NCBI GenBank assembly: GCA_000469685.2
Contig: LS997567.1
Location: 35,399,005 to 35,463,004, forward strand
Source of the DNA: Haemonchus contortus
Taxonomy: Eukaryota; Nematoda; Chromadorea; Rhabditida; Trichostrongylidae
Direction of reading: 5' to 3'
Length of the DNA: 64,000 bases
Shown: piece by piece, positions 11,150 to 22,700 of the stretch
How the letters are laid out: the number at the start of each line of letters is the position of its first letter
Position numbering within the stretch: position 1 is the stretch's first letter
The notes under the pieces: generated by a model
What the model was told of the DNA's origin: nothing
Seen by the model: only the letters and a program-made list of their open reading frames with translations
The model's database searches: none
Made by a program: the position numbers and the translations under genes

Positions 11150-12985
11150 ATGGATTCAAAAGCTGAAGCGAATGAAAATGCCGGTGAACTCCCGGATCCC
11201 AAGACATGCGCTGGTGACGAAGTGAATCGTTTGGATGTGAAGAATTATGTAAGATCGAAAAATTTTCTAAAAATCTTTCTGAATAAGGAAAATCTGTCAG
11301 CGCACGTTATTACCTGATGTTGAGCTGAGATTTTCAATGGTAATGCAATGTAACAATTTAGCATTGAATGGAAGATGGGAGCTTCCAAGACAAGCTTGTC
11401 TTGTAATGAGATTGAATGAAATTCTATATCAAACTGATTTACAGGCCAATTGTAGTCATGCCCAAAAGCTATGTATCATTGGCTGCTTTGAGGATATTTG
11501 TTGGTAAGAATAAAGTGGTTTGTGAATTCCCGCAGCCACCAATGTGAGGCTTCGTCTGTGTGAAATGCATGATCGCGACTAAGTTTCTCCTCTTCCCTTT
11601 TTTCAAATGACACTAACATCTTTTCGTTAGCTATTTGGTTCCAACTTGTGGTCCTTAAGCCGATGCATGAAATTCCCTCCCCTTTTTTCAACTCAGTTCC
11701 CATGTTCATTGTTTATGATTGCAGGGGAACGAACTCGGAAGCGACCATTCTTTGGAAACCGTGACTGTGAACGAGACGAACGCCAGTGGCAATGAAGTTG
11801 TGATTGAAGGTCATGAACAAGGAGGTAAGTACGCTTTCCTTTCGAAGCCTATATTACCTTGCCTTCCAAAAGTTTATTCAGATCAGGATCTGGGTGTTAG
11901 TGAATTGGAAAAGAAATCTGTCTCATTGGCTTTGGTTCCGGTATCAGCGCCTATATTTGCTGCTAACGATCCCCTATACTTTCGCCCACCGAACATTTTC
12001 AACGACGTGAAAATTGATTATGCCGTGAAATGGCAAGAGCCCACCAGCAGTGCTCTCCAACTGGTGTTCAACAAAGGTACTTTATTTGTGAAGCGATGGC
12101 TAGTTCCTTTTCAGATGGCTGCAACATAATAACGGCAACTAGCTGAGAATAGCGGTGCAACTAGCATGAATCCCATTCCCTCGCTCCAAGCTCTTCTCTG
12201 AACTTTTTCAACGTGATTAGTGGGAAAGTAACCAACCATTACTTCTTGTGGTCTTTTCTTGCTTCATGATGTATTAGTGACCTATTTTATTCGAATTTTA
12301 ATGGGCAGTTTGAAATGGAGTCCAAATCAGAATGGATGGGTAAAAATAACAAGGTGCGGACTTGATATTACTTCATTCTTCGTCTTCATGAGTGGAATGC
12401 TTCATTTAAAGAATAGCTTATGGAGAGCTTCTCAAGTTATGCGACTGATTTGAGTTAGGGAACGGAACTCACGTGCGTCCGAGGATGTGCGCGGCAAAGT
12501 GCTTGGTGATTTGAACGACCTTTGTGCCTATCATTGGGGCCCGAATTTGAAGTAGAATAGATTAGTAGGATCGGCTAATACCAGTAAACTACTGTACTTC
12601 AAGTTTGTGCCTCGATAAAAGGCACCAGAGTTGTTCGAATCGCCACTCGCCGCGCAATTTGCCGCGCGCATCCTCGGACGCACGTATGTACCCATACCCA
12701 TTTGAGTTAGAGGTTGTTTTGTGTAAATGCAGAGATAATGTCAGCACCAATTTTCGGCTACTTCCGCATGTAGGCATGCGTACAAGACAGTAGGTTTACA
12801 TTTATTTCACAGCGCTTTGCCTACAGGTCGTCACGGTCCGCGTCGCAATCTGGCCGCTGAGTTCATGAAGTATAGGCCTGCTGGATTCAATGGAAATGAA
12901 CAGAACCAGGCCAACGATTCGGTGTTTTGCAGAAGTGCTGAAAGTGGGCTTGCTAATGTCCCAGCCGCTAATCAGGATAACTGGA
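11150..12985 (+). CDS. Gene 1 exons 1-4 (N-terminal region)
   Basis: Exon 1 (99 nt, phase 0 end) begins MDSKAEANENAGELPDP. Exon 2 (100 nt) follows GATTGCAG. Exon 3 (195 nt) follows TTTATTCAG and includes the segment FRPPNIFNDVKIDYAVKWQE. Exon 4 (159 nt) follows GCCTACAG. From exon 2 on, all junctions are phase 1 up to exon 8. Intron 2 is only 57 nt, divisible by three and without a stop, so its retention would add 19 residues. Intron 3 carries family B MITE copy 2. I recognise no folded domain here. Confidence 0.8.
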
Positions 12986-15900
12986 GTACGTTTCGTCTGT
13001 AGCAATATCCTTTTCTCTGCCCATACACTTTTATTTTAAGAATTTCCACGTGCTGGTCCTTTATTGCCATTCACGGGCTATCCGCGAGCAACCTCTGTTA
13101 GCTATTTCTCTGAAAAAACTGGGAACTTCTATTATGGTACCCTTTTTTGTTTATATTTGCATACGCTTTCGATTTTTAAATGGTCTGTTCTGCATTCGCA
13201 TATCTTTACTTTGCAGGAAATCTACGTGTCGGTGCTGGACTGAAATCTATGCCAGCCCTTACTTACCCACCACTGGCCGGTGGCCTGCCGTATTCCCTGG
13301 CAGGTAACACCATACTGCCCCATGCTCATGATGTTAGTGAAGTGGGAAGTCTACAACGAAATGGGATAGGTAGTGTTGGCAAAGATTGCATGGGAAAGTC
13401 ATGAATTATATGTCACCAATCAAGACATCACAGTAGTCCTAGCTGTAGAGCAACACAAGTAATCTACTCTTTAGATGTTCTCATCATAGAAGCGCCTCTT
13501 GCTCAAACGGGCGTGAAGCTTCACTTATTTCTTTTTTTGCGAAAACTGCCCGAACTACTTTGATGTGCGAATGTGTCTATTCAGGTGAGGGCTCGAAACC
13601 TGCAAGCAGGCTCTCTGCTACGCCGGATGATGGGAACCTTCAAGTGGCTGTTCGAATGCCGTCTTTTTTGCCATCTGCAGAAGCAGGCCTGGTCGGAAAT
13701 AGTTACGGTGCTACTTCTTGGTTTGATACTCCTGGCCTAGACAGTAGGTTATAATTTGCAGCTTTGTGAAAATTGAATTTTTGGTAAAGCTCAATCTGCC
13801 TTGTATCAGGCAACTTCAACATAACTGCTGTCGAAACGACCAATTTGCTAGAGGCTCAACTTCAGGAGAATGCGGACTGTGCTTCAGATGGTGCTGCTGA
13901 TGAGTTTTCGCCGTTGCCTGGATCATCGTTAACTCCCTTAACTAATGTTCCTCTCAAGGCGCCTCAATTGGCTTGCGCTGACATAGTGGATCCTAAAATG
14001 GAAAGTGTTGAACATTTAATGGAGACACAACATAACACAGCTTTTTCGAACATTTCCAATCGAAAGCGTGCCCCTTCACCATTCGCGGGGAGCTCAGACA
14101 CAACAACTTCATCTTCCGTCGTCACAATCTCGTCTGATAGCCTAGCTCCTGACGAATGTCCACCGAAGGGAGATTTCGGACCATCGCAGACATCCTTCGA
14201 AATTCATCAAGTTGCTCCTTACCCTCTTTGTCAACGTGATTTGGCCCCTACTTTGAACTCATCGAATGTAATGACTTCGACAGTCACTGAGGGACCGATG
14301 ATGGAAACGTTGTCGACTGACAAAGGGATCGCGGTAAAGAAGAAATGTTTAGAAGATGACCTAAGATGGTCATATCGTTTCCCAACCGGTGTTGCCTCAC
14401 GCACTCGTAATGCTGAGAAAAGGAGAATGCAAATAATGATGGATAAAACTGGTCGAGCTCCAACCAGAGACGTTCGCGAGCCACCTGTGAAAGACTGTCG
14501 AGAGGACGATCAGATGGGCTCGAAAAAGAAAGAAAAGAGTGAGTCGTATTGGAAAAGAAATGAAATGAAAACTACGAAGAAAGGAAATCGTCGCCGCCGT
14601 GCTAGAAATGGTACTGCGTTTAGGTGTGCCAACTTCAATTAAAAATCTTATCATTTATATGTTTGCAGGCAGCTATCAAAGAAACGCAAAGAGGTCTTCC
14701 GAAGACAGAGTCACCATTTATCGCGAGGGAAAAGACAAAAAACTCTACTGCGTCTGCAGAAAGGTTTTGGTTTTTTTTCTCGAAGATTTCAGGATCAGTG
14801 TTGCTGTCTTTCATTGCGTCCGGGGGTTTCTAAATCGGCGGTTTTAGGTGGCCTACGGTAATATGGTGGCTTGTAGCGCTAAGGGTTGTGAAAGGAAATG
14901 GTTCCACTACGGTTGCGTGGGTTTCGTCGCTGATCCTCCTCCTGGTGAGTTATGAATCAGGATCTTCGAAAAGCTCGCCTTGAACTCTCACAAATAATGG
15001 ATCGATTCTTCTCCATAAATATGAACATACATACATTAAGTTTTCTCTGCATAAGCTACAGTACCTTTCTTCTCTTCCTTCCTAGTTCAACCGTCAAATT
15101 TACAACATCTTTTCAGAACAAGTCGGAGCCATAGAAAGCAGAAATTTTCACTTTGGGCATATATTAATTGACCAGTCGGGCCGCCCAGCTAACGCCGGGC
15201 TTCCCTCCTTCTAATGGATTCGCCCGGCTACGCCGGGCGCTCACCATGATGCGCAAATAACACTTCGGATTCTGCTTTTTCTTTGAAAGCTGTACACCCT
15301 CAGTATTAGCTTCAAATTGTGAGCGATTTCTTCTGTAAGCCATCTTCACTGTGTCCGAATAGAACATCGCATTATATCACAAAGGCGATTATTTAGAGAA
15401 AAAAGTATTCAGACACTTCATCGCGGCTGAGTCTACTATGTTAGCTACCATCAATGTTCCCAGCCAACTCCTTGTGCCTTCAAGCTTCAACGGTCTGGGT
15501 CCGAACTAACAGTATTTATTCACGCCCAGTCCTTTGGGGCGGAGTTTGGTCTTGCAACCTATCATCAGTGTTCCTATCCTGCCTCCTGTATTCCTACTAA
15601 GTTTGACCGCTCTAGGTCCATTTTGACATATCTCTATAAGCCCTGCACCCTTGAGGAGTTATGATTTTCCGCTCAACCCCCCCCCCATTGTGCGCAGAGT
15701 CCGGTCCTGCCACCCATCATAAGTGTTTCAATCCTGCCGCCTGTATTCCTACCAAATTTGAACGCTCTAGGTCCAAGATTAAGTTTTCCCACAAACCCCG
15801 CCCCTTGTGGGCGGAGTCCGGTCCTGCCACCCACCATAAGTGTTTCCGCCCTGCCGCCTGTATTCCTACCAAATTTGAACGCTCTAGGTCCAAGTTTAAG

Positions 15901-16691
15901 TTTTCCCACAAACCCCGCCCCTTGTGGGCGGAGTCCGGTCCTGCCACCCACCATAAGTGTTTCCGCCCTGCCGCCTGTATTCCTACCAAATTTGAACGCT
16001 CTAGGTCCAAGTTTAAGTTTTCACACAAACCCCGCCCCTTGTGGGCGGAGTCCGGTCCCGCCACCCACCATAAGTGTTTCCACCCTGCCGCCTGTATTCC
16101 TACCAAATTTGAACGCTCTAGGTCCAAGTTTAAGTTTTTCACACAAACCCCGCCCCTTGTGGGCGGAGTCCGGTCCTGCCACCCACCATAAGTGTTTCCA
16201 CCCTGCCGCCTGTATTCCTACCAAATTTGAACGCTCTAGGTCCAAGTTTAAGTTTTTCACACAAACCCCGCCCCCTGTAGGCGGAGTCCGGCCCCACCAC
16301 CCGCCATTAGTGTTCCCATCCTGGCCCCCTTACACCTACCAAATTTGAACTCTCTAGGTCGACGGGGACAGAAGTTATGACTTTCTGCTCAAACATTTAT
16401 TTTGCACAAACCCCGCCCCCTGTGGGCGGAGTCCGGCCCCACCACCCGCCATTAGTGTTCCCATCCTGGCCCCCTTACACCTACCAAATTTGAACTCTCT
16501 AGGTCGACGGGGACAGAAGTTATGACTTTCTGCTCAAACATTTATTTTGCACAAACCCCGCCCCCTGTGGGCGGAGTCCGGCCCCACCACCCGCCATTAG
16601 TGTTCCCATCCTGGCCCCCTTACACCTACCAAATTTGAACTCTCTAGGTCGACGGGGACCGGAGTTATGAATTTCCGGTCAAACACACAAC

Positions 16692-16724
<33 letters not shown>

Positions 16725-19700
16725 AGACAAACCAACAGACACACTTAGCGCGTTATATATAGTAGGACTATTGTGATTTTATATGGTCAGGGATGAGCGA
16801 TATTGCTTCTTCTAGACTGTATGGTTTGTTAACTTGACTCATCCCTACAGATGAGTCAAGTTAACAAACCGTTGGTCGAGTGTCCAGTGGAGGTGCGCCC
16901 ATTATAGTCAAGTACAGGATTAGGATGTCCGGAAAGTTTTGCCTCTCTCTGATATAGATTCGATAGCAGAAAAAGGCGTGTATTTGACATCGTCATGGGG
17001 AGTAAGTAATCCTAACGATGTGGAATTAATAAAAGTTTCGGGGTCTTCTTCTTCCCCATCACAGAACTGATCGCTTGGATACTCAGGATGGGAATGAGGT
17101 ATGTGCTTGATCGACAGCGGTGATCCTCTCTTGCCGCCTACCATAAATGGCACGATGGAGAAGAGATTCGCTTCGACGAAGTTGTTGACGTCCACTGTTC
17201 TGCGTACACTGTTCTGGTCTCCCGTCAGAGCGATCCTGTTCAAAGTAGCAGGATTTGGAGAAGACGATTTCTACTTCCAATCCATCACCCAAGATATCCT
17301 ACGCGGAAGTCACTTTTAAAGCTGGATTCTTTGCAAATATCGCACACCCTTGACTGTACAGGAGTGTCAAGTGCGAGTTAATGCTTGTCAGAAGCTCCTC
17401 GACTGTAAGCGAACGACGACATCAATCGACTTCATTATTGCTCAGTCAGGACAAAACGTAGATGTCATATGAAGAACCACTCAGGAAATGGCAGTGCCTA
17501 ACAGCGGACTCAAGGTCACGGCCCGCTATAAAACGAGACGTTAACGCTGAGCAGGACATGAGCACATTCTTTTTCTGCTCAAAGGGTGTTTCACTGTGAG
17601 ATCCTTTCAGAGTGCACTGCGGTAGGCGCAAGAGTATTTTGTTATCAAATGAGAGAGATGATGTTTCGAGCCCTTATTTCACACCGAATAGAAGGAAATT
17701 TTTGCTTGTGATGGATAGTGCTCGACCACCTGCGACGAAAAGAATGAGTATAATCTGGTAACCCGCAACTCACATTTTCATCTTACCTTGGCCCATATGA
17801 CTGCCATACTTACAGAATCCCATAGGCCCATAGGCCTGTTCTACTGAAAAAATTAATCAGCTGTCCAGAGGCCAGGTAGGTGATGGTTGAATGAATTGCG
17901 TCTCACTTTTCTTCATATTGGAGGAATAGCATCAGTGCCCAGTTCGTTCGACGGAGAGACATGGTGACTAGGAAGGGCCACTATCTTGATCTCCGAACTA
18001 CGTTTATGGCAGTAGTTATATTGTATTGAAAAAACCAAATGAAATTTCTCAAAACTTTCCGGACATTTTAATATTTTCGTCCGTCTTCGATATTTCGGCT
18101 ATTATATCAGAAGATGTTCGTCTGGGATCTTGGCGCGGCGCATGAACGTCCGCAGGAGTGGTAATTCATGGCCTTCTTGTACTGGCTCATTTGATCGGAC
18201 TTCCGCGAGGCTCAATTCTTCCGATAGCCTTCGTGATCTTCGTAATCGCTGATTACGGCACTCCAAACGGCTTTGAACGGTGAGCATGCGTCAATCCTTG
18301 CATGGTGCCTGCAGCAGGCAGGCAATGGCGGAAAGCTGTTCTACGGTCAGAGAGCAAGTTACAGTAGTCCGCCCATCCTCAAAAGCGATCTACTTTTGGA
18401 GCAGAGGACCAGTGAGCATCTCTAAATTCAAAAAAAAGCTCAGGAAAACGAGCTGCAAAACAGGCCACTTTCGCGAAATTCAAAAATATGGTCTGGTGAG
18501 CTGGAAGTAAGCTCTCGCCTATTTTGCATCGCGACAGAGGGAGAAATATTCTGTCGAACAATTAGTCAAGCAATTGAGTTTGAGATGAGGGTCCCGCAGG
18601 TAAAAGCACGGGAACCCGTCCTGATCGACTATCCACTACGTTGGCTCCCAAAAAGCACGCGCTTCCACTGTGCTATTCAAGAGTCGGCCACTCTTTCCAC
18701 TGTTGTCGCGAAAAAGCGCCTGCGCGAACCCCTACCCTTGAGTGATGCGTGACGTTGGCAAAGAGCGCAACAGGGGATTGTCTCGACACCAGTATGGGGC
18801 ACGCTCTTGGGAAGATGTACAAATAGATCGGAATAGCTATAGTATAGAGCTGCTATCTTTTCGTTTTGACTAACTTGTTTGTTTACTTCTTGATGTATTG
18901 CATTGTATCAAGAGAACGGAGTAAATAATGCGACTCGAACCATGGCATTTTTGGGTACTTTTATTTAGACCGTCCACGATGAAATGCTCCGGCCCTAAAG
19001 TCGTTTTCGTACTGGTGCGTAAGTACGCCAACACAAGACGATTGGGTGTAAAAATGTCCAGATAAGGTGCAGCGAGGGCGGCAGTGCAGCTCAGACTGCG
19101 TAGGACTCGTAGAGGCTGCACTAATTGCAATGTGACGCCCAAGCTGAAAAGCTAACACACACAGTCTGATCCCTGACCCATTTTCCTAGTAAAGGCAAAT
19201 CTTCGGGGTACTGTAACAAACTGAATATTCTCACAAGTGCGCAAGAAGTGGATCTTGTCCTTACATGCTCATTTGCCGGCGTAACTTACTACCGTCAAAT
19301 TTGAATAATTAGTTCCAAAAAGCCATATATTCGGTGGAGTTCATGGCATTCTCGCTTTTTTCATCCCGAATGCACTCTTTCCTCTACCAAACCTTCAGCT
19401 GTTTACATTTGAAAATACATATCAAAACTATAGTGAGCTGTACCATCAGTTTAGAAAAATATAGAATGTGGGTACTGGCGCGCAATAGTGCATCGATGGT
19501 GGAGAAAACGAGAACATCGCAGAAATCATGAAGTAAAAGCATCTCAAACTTAGTCGGATTTGGTATCTTAGATTTTAGAGTCGAAGAGCGCTTTGATTCC
19601 AAAAAGAGCAACTTGTTGAGTTGGCCACAGTACTCGTCCTGTCAACAACTGCTCTCCCATATGGCCAAATATCAAATCGGGCAGTGCGCTGTTCAAATTT

Positions 19701-22700
19701 CCACATACCGTACTTTTCGAAAAAATCACTATGAACCTATTTTGCCATAACTCATCTCAAACTCAATTGCTTGACTAATTATTCGACAGAATATTTCTCC
19801 CGCCTCTGTCGCGATGCAAAATAGGCGAGAGCTTACTTCCAGCTCACCAGACCATATTTTTGAATTTCGCGAAAGTGGCCTGTTTTGCAGCTCGTTTTCC
19901 TGATTTTTTTTTTGAATTTAGAGATGCTCACTGGTCCTCTGCTCCAAAAGTAGATCGCTTTTGAGGATGGGCGGACTACTGTATCTTGCTCTCTGACCGT
20001 AGAACAGCTTTCCGCCATCGCCTGCCGGCTGCAGGCACCATGCAAGGATTGACGCATGCTCACCGTTCAAAGCTGTTTGGAGTGCCGTAATCAGCGATTA
20101 CGAAGATTACGAAGGCTATCGGAAGAATTGAGCCTCGCGGAAGTCCGATCAAATGAGCCAGTACAAGAAGGCCATGAATAACCACTCCTGCGGACGTTCA
20201 TGCGCCGCGCCAAGATCCCAGACGAACATCTTCTGATATAACCAGGCAGCTATGCACGCTCTTGCGTGCGCTAGGGGGTCTAGCCATGAGGGACGGAGCC
20301 ACATGAGCTTTTAATTTTCATTAAAGACCTTCATCATCTGAGCCTCTTCTCTGAAACTTCTGTAGCGGCCATCTTTTTTTTTGGGATGTGAAATGGAGCT
20401 GTGTCTGGTCATGAAAAGTATTCCGATACATTTTGAACAGATCCGAATCAAATACCTCTGCAGTCCATGTAATCGAAGAAACCCTGTGTAGTTTGGCTGT
20501 GTGTGGCCATGAACACTATCTTCGAAAGGAAAGCCCCTTTGGGTAGTTGTAGGGATTTTCACGTCTTTACCGGGTACGCACCTGTGTGGCCAGGGCTAAT
20601 GTAGACTTTATTTTACTTTTCAATTTATCTGTTTAAAAAGGCAGCTGCGCTGCTCATGATACCGCGCGCGTCTATTGGCTTCTCATGAATGAATTTCTTG
20701 AAAATAACCTGAAGCGCAATGGTCTTGGCAACTCAGTAACCGTTCTCTCCCAAAAAATGGGGGGGGGGGGGGAACTCTACTCCCATCGCAACTAATAACG
20801 TCATAAGCCGTCTACCGAAAGTGCTTATTCCTGGAAGATTGCACTTGACTACCTTGAACGTTCGTTATTACCTCACTGTACTAACCTAGACAATCCTGAA
20901 GCCCAAGAGAGGGTCTCGAGTTCAGTTCCCTTGTTTATTCTCTCATCATTGTTGAAATACCTGTACTACACTAGAGATGTAATGAAAACTAATTTCCACT
21001 TGCACTCATCCATACTTGTAGTGTAGTATTTTCATCAACCCGATTTGTATGTATTTTGGCAGCTGTAGACTTTCCAACGCTAGCGCAATCAAATGGAAAT
21101 TCGAGTCGGTGGCGTATCCAAATATTTCACACATGTTCAGGTTGCTGTCGAGAAAACTGCCGTTAATTAATGGTATTTTCACCAACACCCAATTTTTATT
21201 TATTCTGGCAGCAGTACACTTTCCAACGCTAGTACGATCAAAAGAAGAAGTGGAGTCAGTGGCGTATCCTAGAATTTCGCAGCGGTTCAGGTTGCTGTCA
21301 GGAAAAGTGTTGCGCGCGTAGGCAGAGTCTAGTGCCTCCCACTACAGAGAGTACATTCTACCATCTATCACTTCCATTTTGAACGCTCTAAGTCGATGAA
21401 AGCAAATTTTGCGCCAACCCCGCCCCCTGTGGGCGGAGTCTGTACCCGTCACCTACCATTAGCTTTCCCATCTTGTAGGCTACATCTCTGCCAAATTTGA
21501 ACGCCGCAGGTTCGAATTTGTTATTTTTGAGGAAGCCCCACCCCCAGTGGGCGGAGTCTACATCTGTCATCTACCATCAGTTTTCCCATTCTGCCGCCTA
21601 CACCTCTACCAAGTTTGAACGCTCCAGGTCAAATTCGACATTTTTGAGGAAGCCCCACCCCCAGTGGGCGGAGTCTACACCTGTCATCTACCATCAGTTT
21701 TCCCTTTCTGCCGCCTACACCTCTACCAAATTTGAACGCTCCAGGTCCAAATTTAATATTTTTGAGGAAGCCCCGCCCCCAGTGGGCGGAGTCTACACCT
21801 GTCATCTACCATCAGTTTTCTCTTTCTGCCGCCTACATCTCTACCAAATTTGAACGCTCCAGGTCCAAATTGAAATTTTTTGAGGAAGCCCCGCCCCCAG
21901 TGGGCGGAGTCTACACCTGTCGTCTACCATCAGTTTTCTCTTTCTGCCGCCTACATCACTACCAAATTTGAACGCTCCAGGTCGAAATTTAATATTTTTG
22001 AGGAAGCCCCGCCCCCAGTGGGCGGAGTCTACACCTGTCATCTACCATCAGTTTTCTCTTACTGCCGCCTACATCTCTACCAAATTTGAACGCTCCAGGT
22101 CCAGGAGAACAGGAGTTACAGAATTCGGTGACGCCCCGCCCCTAGCGGGACACTCCGCCCCCGGTAGACGGAGCTAGTTCAAGTCACGTGTACCCAAGGA
22201 GTCCGGCTCATTCCCACTTGTTGTAACCTGTCTGAGCTGTTCCAGTTGATTTCCAAACGGCACCATATAAGGTAGTGTTACAGACAAACAGACAAACGTA
22301 CAAACGTACAAACGGACATTTGCGGTTTATATATAGTATGGATAGCCGAAATATCGAAGACGGACGAAAATATTAAAATGTCCGGAAAGTTTTGAGAAAT
22401 TTCATTTGGTTTTTTCAATACAATATAACTACTGCCATAGATTGGAGATCAAGATAGTGGCCCTTCCTAGTCACCATGTCTCTCCGTCGAACGAACTGGG
22501 CACTGATGCTATTCCTCCAATATGAAGAAAAGTGAGACGCAATTCATTCAACTATCACCTACCTGGCCTCTGGACAGCTGATTAATTTTTTTCAGTGGAA
22601 CAGGCCTATAGGCCTTTGCGATTCTGTAAGTATGGCAGTCATATGGGCCAAGGTAAGTGAATATGTGAGTTGCGGGTTGCCAGATTATTCTAATTCTTTT

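Larger units (their letters stand above)
18072..22372. repeat. 4.3-kb inverted-repeat block in gene 1 intron 9
   Basis: Outer ends TATTTTCGTCCGTCTTCGA (18072) and its complement (ending 22372) abut family A copies on both sides. Inner arms of about 490 bp (18104-18590 and 19746-20240) are nearly identical reverse complements, so a 76-codon open frame (18280-18510 +) reappears at 19833-20063 on the minus strand with two substitutions. The 1.15-kb spacer shows no recognisable gene. From 20241 rightwards the block holds a tandem duplication (about 21045-21310), a 14-G run near 20759-20772 and the second minisatellite array. Confidence 0.65.

Noticed and set aside
11719..12129. 136-residue continuous plus-strand frame as one exon
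   Set aside because: It includes a clear 57-nt intron and runs past a GTACTT donor at 12077. It is kept only as a possible intron-retention isoform.
15661..16348. Long open frames on both strands encoding repeated 39-residue peptides
   Set aside because: They arise because the minisatellite period is 117 bp, a multiple of three. No start context, splice sites or codon bias; the frame is lost once the period changes to 118 and 145 bp.
15761..16660. CRISPR-like array
   Set aside because: Regular spacing, but the whole unit repeats and there are no unique spacers; the genome is eukaryotic.
21388..22177. Repetitive proteins with RKPRPQWAEST units
   Set aside because: By-product of the second minisatellite array; the frame breaks with each 118-bp unit.
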